Source of the DNA: Methanobacteriota archaeon | GTDB taxonomy: Archaea > Hydrothermarchaeota > Hydrothermarchaeia > Hydrothermarchaeales > SZUA-236 | Assembly: GCA_003230355.1 (NCBI GenBank) | Contig: QIDD01000023.1 | Coordinates: forward strand, 1 to 9,498 | Reading direction: 5' to 3' | DNA length: 9,498 bases | In this document: positions 5,819-9,498 of the stretch, piece after piece | How positions within the stretch are numbered: position 1 is the first letter of the stretch | How the letters are laid out: each line of letters opens with the position of its first letter | Made by a program: the position numbers and the translations under genes | The notes under the pieces: generated by a model | What the model was told of the DNA's origin: nothing | The model's database searches: none | What the model saw: only the letters and a program-made list of their open reading frames with translations

Positions 5819-6763
5819 ATGAGTGATGTCAAGATTTCTGTAATCATCCCGGTCTTTAACGAAGAGGAAAACGTATCCCTCCTTCATGAAAGCTTAGCGG
5901 CTTCTTTGAGTGCTTTAGGCGCAGGATATGAAATAATTTTTATCGATGACGGGAGCACAGATAACAGCTTATCAGAGCTTAAGAAACTGAAGGCTGAAGA
6001 TGAAAATGTTAAGTTAATCGAGTTTACAAAGAATTTCGGGCAGACCTCTGCATGGGATGCAGGGATAAAGCTGGCAAGAGGCGAATACTTGATAACAATG
6101 GATGCAGATCTACAAAACGACCCATCCGATATCCCGAAGCTTCTATATAAGATTGAAGAAGGGTATGATGTTGTGTCTGGATGGAGGGTTGATCGAAAGG
6201 ACACATTTTTTAAAAGGATATTTTCAAGCTTCGCCAACACTCTGCGGAGATTTCTGATAAAAGAGGAGATACATGATTCAGGCTGTTCGCTCAAGATCTA
6301 TAAACGAGAGTGTTTTGATGGGCTGAACCTCTATGGCGAGATGCACCGGTATATAACGGCGATACTGGCTATCCGCGGATTTAATACTGGGGAGATAAAG
6401 GTTAAACACAGACCGCGGAGACATGGCAAAACAAAATACGGCACGAAAAGATTGTTTAAGGGTTTTCTAGATTTATTCACAGTCTATTTCCTGAACAGAT
6501 ACCTATCAAGACCGATTCACCTCTTTGGCGGATTAGGGCTCCTCACATTCCTCGCTGGATTTATTATTGGAGGATACCTAACGGTTGCGAAGATATTTTA
6601 CGGCATCAGCCTCTCAAACAGACCGCTACTGATCTTGAGCGTGCTTTTGATAATACTTGGCATTCAATTCCTAATCTTCGGAATTATAGCCGAAATTCTG
6701 ATGAGGATATATTATCGGGTGCACAATACCACGCCCTATGCTGTGAAGGAGATTTTAGAGTAA
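5819..6763 (+). CDS. Polyprenyl-phosphate glycosyltransferase (GT2, DPM1/GtrB/ArnC-like)
   Basis: The 314-residue protein has a GT-A catalytic domain (about 1-215) and two C-terminal membrane helices at about 235-257 and 269-295. Motifs are VIIPVFNEEEN at 8-18, IDDGSTD at 42-48, KNFGQTSAWDAG at 71-82, the metal-binding DADLQNDP at 95-102 and DSGCSLKIYKR at 153-163; the basic RPRRHGKTKYG stretch at 198-208 is the loop usually found just before the juxtamembrane helix. Relatives transfer glucose, mannose, GlcNAc or aminoarabinose to undecaprenyl or dolichyl phosphate on the cytoplasmic side, making the lipid-linked donor used by GT-C enzymes outside. That fits two GT-C-like proteins flanking it. 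It opens a run with a methyltransferase (30 bases downstream) and a flippase-like gene. The ATG at 5819 lacks a strong ribosome binding site but has a TATA-like box. Sugar unknown. Confidence 0.93.
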   Translation: MSDVKISVIIPVFNEEENVSLLHESLAASLSALGAGYEIIFIDDGSTDNSLSELKKLKAEDENVKLIEFTKNFGQTSAWDAGIKLARGEYLITMDADLQNDPSDIPKLLYKIEEGYDVVSGWRVDRKDTFFKRIFSSFANTLRRFLIKEEIHDSGCSLKIYKRECFDGLNLYGEMHRYITAILAIRGFNTGEIKVKHRPRRHGKTKYGTKRLFKGFLDLFTVYFLNRYLSRPIHLFGGLGLLTFLAGFIIGGYLTVAKIFYGISLSNRPLLILSVLLIILGIQFLIFGIIAEILMRIYYRVHNTTPYAVKEILE

Positions 6764-6775
6764 ATTTATTTTAGT
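6764..6775 (+). promoter_or_regulatory. Possible internal TATA-like box before the methyltransferase
   Basis: The AT-rich ATTTATTTTAG immediately after the GT2 stop is centred about 25 bases before the ATG at 6794, the spacing expected for a leaderless transcript. That start has no Shine-Dalgarno motif. The gene could therefore be transcribed on its own as well as with the GT2. Confidence 0.35.
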
Positions 6776-6793
6776 GTTTTCGGACTTTTGAAC

Positions 6794-7510
6794 ATGCAAG
6801 GGAAAATTCAGAGCAAACAGGGCGAATACGAGATTAAGGGGGATTACCACAGAGAGATTGACCAGAACTGGAGATACTACCCCATCTATGTGGGGAAGAT
6901 GGATTATATCAAACAATATCTCGATGGCGCTTCAAAGAAATCCAAAATAATCGATCTAGGGTGCGGTGAAGGAGTCCTTGTGGAGGAATACAGAGCCAAG
7001 GGATACGACATAATAGGCGTAGACTATAACTATTATTCTTCCGGCCTCGTCCTAAAAGGGGATATCACCAAGCTGGATTTTGAGGATAAATCCTTTGACT
7101 ACGTGCTGGCCCTGGATGTTATAGAGCACCTGAATTTTGAGGACCAGGAAAAAGCCTTTTCGGAGATTCACCGGATACTGAAGGACGACGGCCAAGCGCT
7201 TGTTTCGCTGCCAAACCTGGCCCATCTCACTTCTAGGATAACTTTTTTATTTCTAGGAAAACTCCTTAGAACATCAAGCATTGACCGGCATAAGGGGGAT
7301 CGGCCCATAGGCGAATTTATAGAATTGATAACCGCTAACGGCTACAATATAATCAGCCGAAAAGGGATATTCCCCACATTTCCAATATCCTCGTTATTGA
7401 CTTATTTGTATCCCAGTAGAGTCATCTGGCTTCATAAGTTTCTTAACAGATTTCTTGCACATGCTCCGATTTGTTTTCTCAACATATTTGTGCTAAGAAA
7501 GGAAGGTTAA
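6794..7510 (+). CDS. Class I SAM-dependent methyltransferase
   Basis: This 238-residue Rossmann-fold protein shows the SAM-binding motif IIDLGCGEG at residues 52-60, the acidic end of strand 2 in GVDYN at 75-79, the DVIEHL motif at 108-113 and a post-motif ILKDDGQALVSLPN at 128-141, as in Methyltransf_11/23 proteins. The C-terminal third is hydrophobic and basic (FLFLGKLLR, then LLTYLYPSRVIWLHKFLNRFLAH), suggesting contact with the membrane or a lipid-linked substrate. In glycan loci such enzymes often O- or N-methylate sugars or cap chains; that role here is inference from context. The ATG at 6794 is preferred over the in-frame TTG at 6788 two codons upstream, because it fits the TATA-like spacing and neither has a ribosome binding site. 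It sits 30 bases after the GT2 and 45 bases before the flippase-like gene. Confidence 0.9.
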   Translation: MQGKIQSKQGEYEIKGDYHREIDQNWRYYPIYVGKMDYIKQYLDGASKKSKIIDLGCGEGVLVEEYRAKGYDIIGVDYNYYSSGLVLKGDITKLDFEDKSFDYVLALDVIEHLNFEDQEKAFSEIHRILKDDGQALVSLPNLAHLTSRITFLFLGKLLRTSSIDRHKGDRPIGEFIELITANGYNIISRKGIFPTFPISSLLTYLYPSRVIWLHKFLNRFLAHAPICFLNIFVLRKEG

Positions 7511-7555
7511 AGTTGTTGTGCTATAAAGCCTGCTCCAACGCTAAGGTGCTATGAG
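7511..7555 (+). promoter_or_regulatory. Ribosome binding site and possible TATA box before flippase 2
   Basis: AAGGTG at 7543-7548 precedes the ATG at 7556 by seven bases and selects it over the out-of-frame ATG at 7551. CTATAAAG at 7521-7528 could act as an internal TATA box with a start close to the coding region. Confidence 0.45.
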
Positions 7556-8527
7556 ATGTTTAATAAGAAGACCCTGCTGAAGCTTCTTTTTGGAGTGGTT
7601 ATATTTGCAGCGCTAGTGTGGAAGATAGGGCCGGGCAGCATTTTAGAAAGCCTATCCAGCGCAAACCCAATTTACCTTCTAAGTGCAGTATTGCTCACAT
7701 TTCCAGCCATGCATTTACGGGCAGCACGCCTGCAAACGATACTCAAGGGCAATGACATTAATATCCATTTGTCGAACTTGATTCGCATCTGCTACATCGG
7801 TTTTTTGTTTGCCCTATTAACCCCTTCAAAGGCAGGTGATTTCATCCGATCATATTATCTCTCAAGGCATAATAAGGTGCCATACGGCGTTTCTATTGGA
7901 GTGGTGTTCATTGACCGAATGATGGATTTGTTTGTCCTACTATCGGTTGCTAACCTCGGTATGCTGTATTTTTTCATATTCAACCGGGGGGAGGGTATAT
8001 TAGATTCCTTTCACGCGATACTCATCATCCCACTACTTGGTCTGCTGATTTTTTATCTTATAACGAGGGGAGGCATCTTAAAGAAAATCATTGAATTTAT
8101 CGGGTTTCTATTGAAAAAAGCGGTCAGGCTGGAACCGGGGAAAGATGATGGAGAACAGGTTTATCAGGATTTTATGGACCTTGCAGGGAATCTTCGAAGC
8201 AAGCCGGTACTAATGTTTTCGTCGATTACACTATCATTTTTTATTTGGGTCACGGTTTTGTTCCAGGCATGGTTTATCCTTTTAGCACTTGGTGAAAACA
8301 TCCACTTTTCATTTGTGGCGCTAGCCATACCGATTGCAGTCGTTGCAGCACTCCTCCCGATCACCTTTTCTGGAATAGGGACTCGAGACGCAGCACTGGT
8401 TTTTCTCTTCGCATTGGTCGGTGTATCGCAAAACAACGCTATTTCACTATCAATAATATTTCTTTTAATGGGCCAGGGTGTGCCTGCAGTGGTTGGGGCA
8501 TATTTTTACCTTCGACAGGGCAACTAG
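7556..8527 (+). CDS. Flippase-like integral membrane protein (LPG_synthase_TM / UPF0104 type), copy 2
   Basis: The 323-residue protein has about seven to eight membrane segments and the same family signatures as the protein at 2138, but in a different version: LLTPSKAGDFIRSYYL at residues 87-102 in place of TPGRVGE, VFIDRMMD at 117-124 in place of ERFFD, and a classical ITFSGIGTRDAAL near the C terminus in place of GLGTMD. The two proteins are therefore distant paralogues rather than a recent duplication. It retains the basic residues near the conserved loop that are typical of the family. Lying downstream of a polyprenyl-phosphate GT2 and a methyltransferase, it may help move or use a lipid-linked sugar; this is inferred from context. 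The start is set by AAGGTG at 7543-7548. The stop is followed by a T-tract and a convergent membrane protein gene. Confidence 0.9.
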   Translation: MFNKKTLLKLLFGVVIFAALVWKIGPGSILESLSSANPIYLLSAVLLTFPAMHLRAARLQTILKGNDINIHLSNLIRICYIGFLFALLTPSKAGDFIRSYYLSRHNKVPYGVSIGVVFIDRMMDLFVLLSVANLGMLYFFIFNRGEGILDSFHAILIIPLLGLLIFYLITRGGILKKIIEFIGFLLKKAVRLEPGKDDGEQVYQDFMDLAGNLRSKPVLMFSSITLSFFIWVTVLFQAWFILLALGENIHFSFVALAIPIAVVAALLPITFSGIGTRDAALVFLFALVGVSQNNAISLSIIFLLMGQGVPAVVGAYFYLRQGN

Positions 8528-8540
8528 ATAACTCAATTCC

Positions 8541-8555
8541 TCCTTTAGCTTTTTT
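8541..8555 (+). terminator. Possible T-tract terminator after flippase 2
   Basis: TCCTTTAGCTTTTTT follows the flippase stop by about 14 bases and ends in six Ts. With no hairpin, it is a plausible archaeal intrinsic terminator in the 74-base convergent gap. Confidence 0.4.
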
Positions 8556-8601
8556 GACACGAAAGGGGTTAAACAGAAATTCTGCTCAACTGTCTGCACT
8601 G

Positions 8602-9498
8602 CTACGTCCCTGAAGCACGCGTCTTTTTAATTTCCTCATTACACTCTGCTTTCAGCTCCGGTGATGTGATCTTCACAAGGCAGAGGTTCAGGTCTCCTGT
8701 CGTTATACCGATCTCTTTGAAACATTCATCTCTCAGGGCTTGATTTTCGATTCTTACGTCGCATAGGTTGTAGTCGCCTGTCGCGATCCCCACTTCCTTG
8801 AAGCATTCTTCTTTAATGAGTGGGTCATTTATTCTCACGTCACAGGTGGTGTATTTCTTTGTGGCAAGGGCGAGCTCCATTCCAAAGCGGTCATCTAGAA
8901 CCCTGGCCTCACTCTTATTGGAATAGTGCATAAGGCTGAGTCCAATGATCAAAATCAGGGCTGTAAGAATTATCCATTTTTTATGTTTTTCAAGGCCCAC
9001 TAGCAGATCAACCATTTTCTGCGTTAAAAAGGCCTCATCGAAGCGGGGGCTCATCTTTTTTCCAAATACTAGAAGCACAAGCAGCACAAGTCCCAGCACT
9101 GTGAGAAGCAGGCTGAATGTGTCGATAAAGGTCCTGCCGTAGTAGATGCGCACCTGCTTCTGATCTGGGATTACAAGCATAAAGGACGGCGAGACCAGAT
9201 AGATCTTGTCAGCACCCTCGACCTTCCAGTTCGGGAAATAAGATACCTTGACTATGTGGGGGACGCCAATGCAGTTTGTTGTAAACGCTATCTCATCGGT
9301 TTCAACGCTTTCAGAAATAGTGCAGCCGCCCTCAATTGGGATGCGGGGCAGATCAGACATGCGCCCATCCGATTTCACACTGCTGAACATGCCGGGATTT
9401 GACGCGTCCTCGGTAAACACAACGGGCACATCCAATAGATTCAAATCCAAAAACCAGAGATAAGCTGATTCCTTCCACCTGCTGGTTTCAAACAGAAC
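8602..9498 (-). CDS. C-terminal part of large GT-C/YfhO-like membrane protein with cysteine-repeat tail (runs off right edge)
   Basis: The minus-strand frame is open from the right edge to a TAG at 8604-8602. The TTG at 9450 is not a credible start because 16 in-frame codons upstream (9451-9498) continue without a stop, so 298 C-terminal residues of a larger protein are visible. An extracytoplasmic region with KVSYFPNWKVEGA, LVSPSFMLVIP and IYYGRT is the conserved C-terminal end of PTPS-related/YfhO-like polytopic membrane proteins thought to be GT-C glycosyltransferases. Then come a membrane helix (9120-9061), a basic loop of about 28 residues, a second helix (8976-8920), a short linker and three cysteine units (A-B-cap). 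The two-helix hairpin returns the chain to the outside. It is convergent with flippase 2. The family call rests on motifs alone; the N-terminal catalytic part is not in view. Confidence 0.8.
   Translation of the reverse strand, partial: VLFETSRWKESAYLWFLDLNLLDVPVVFTEDASNPGMFSSVKSDGRMSDLPRIPIEGGCTISESVETDEIAFTTNCIGVPHIVKVSYFPNWKVEGADKIYLVSPSFMLVIPDQKQVRIYYGRTFIDTFSLLLTVLGLVLLVLLVFGKKMSPRFDEAFLTQKMVDLLVGLEKHKKWIILTALILIIGLSLMHYSNKSEARVLDDRFGMELALATKKYTTCDVRINDPLIKEECFKEVGIATGDYNLCDVRIENQALRDECFKEIGITTGDLNLCLVKITSPELKAECNEEIKKTRASGT
8641..8844 (-). repeat. Cysteine-pair tandem repeat array, A-B-cap (right-edge membrane protein)
   Basis: Three units are present: A 8844-8764, B 8763-8683 and cap 8682-8641, with six cysteines spaced C-x12-C-x13. 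Unit A has EECFKEVGIATGDYNL, identical over 16 residues to A2 of the DUF2079 protein. Unit B has RDECFKEIG and TGDLNL. The cap has LKAEC, matching LKAQC in the other array. The residues leading in (KKYTTC here, KNYPTC there) and the 12-residue tail after the last cysteine also correspond, so the whole domain is homologous and differs by one A-B block. Confidence 0.9.

Noticed and set aside
1..9498. tRNA, rRNA, insertion sequence or attachment site
   Set aside because: I looked for cloverleaf-like segments, transposase motifs and terminal inverted repeats on both strands and saw none that I could support; nearly all the DNA is coding.

Overview
The window looks archaeal. Starts are preceded by AT-rich TATA-like boxes placed about 25 bases before a likely transcript start, several genes look leaderless, and Shine-Dalgarno-like GGAGGTGA or GGTG motifs appear only at some starts. 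The proteins are also archaeal in flavour: a DUF362 protein, a DUF2769-type cysteine-cluster protein, a membrane-anchored DsbA-like protein, DUF2079 and PTPS-related/YfhO-like GT-C-type membrane proteins, and UPF0104-type flippase-like proteins. The sequence does not let me name a lineage; an uncultivated euryarchaeal, Altiarchaeota-like or DPANN-like genome would fit.

Layout, left to right: the N-terminal part of a DUF362 gene runs off the left edge on the minus strand. It is divergent from a small Cys-rich DUF2769-type gene, which converges on a membrane-anchored DsbA-like thioredoxin-fold gene (minus). Divergent from that is a two-gene operon, a flippase-like gene followed by a family 2 glycosyltransferase (plus), whose 3' end overlaps tail-to-tail with a large DUF2079 membrane protein (minus). 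Across a compact bidirectional promoter lies a three-gene plus-strand run: a polyprenyl-phosphate-type glycosyltransferase, a SAM methyltransferase and a second flippase-like protein. It converges on the C-terminal part of another big membrane protein that runs off the right edge (minus).

From 2138 to the right edge the genes form a surface-glycan or lipid-linked sugar locus that shows the same plan twice: a GT2 enzyme plus a flippase-like protein on the plus strand, ending against a convergent GT-C-like membrane protein. Both GT-C-like proteins carry the same unusual C-terminal domain, a tandem array of 26-27 residue units with two cysteines each (C-x11/12-C-x13). It is arranged A-B-A-B-cap in one protein and A-B-cap in the other. 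Topology arguments put both arrays outside the membrane, the same side as the DsbA-like oxidoreductase encoded nearby. This shared, disulfide-capable tail on otherwise different membrane proteins is the most unusual thing in the window.
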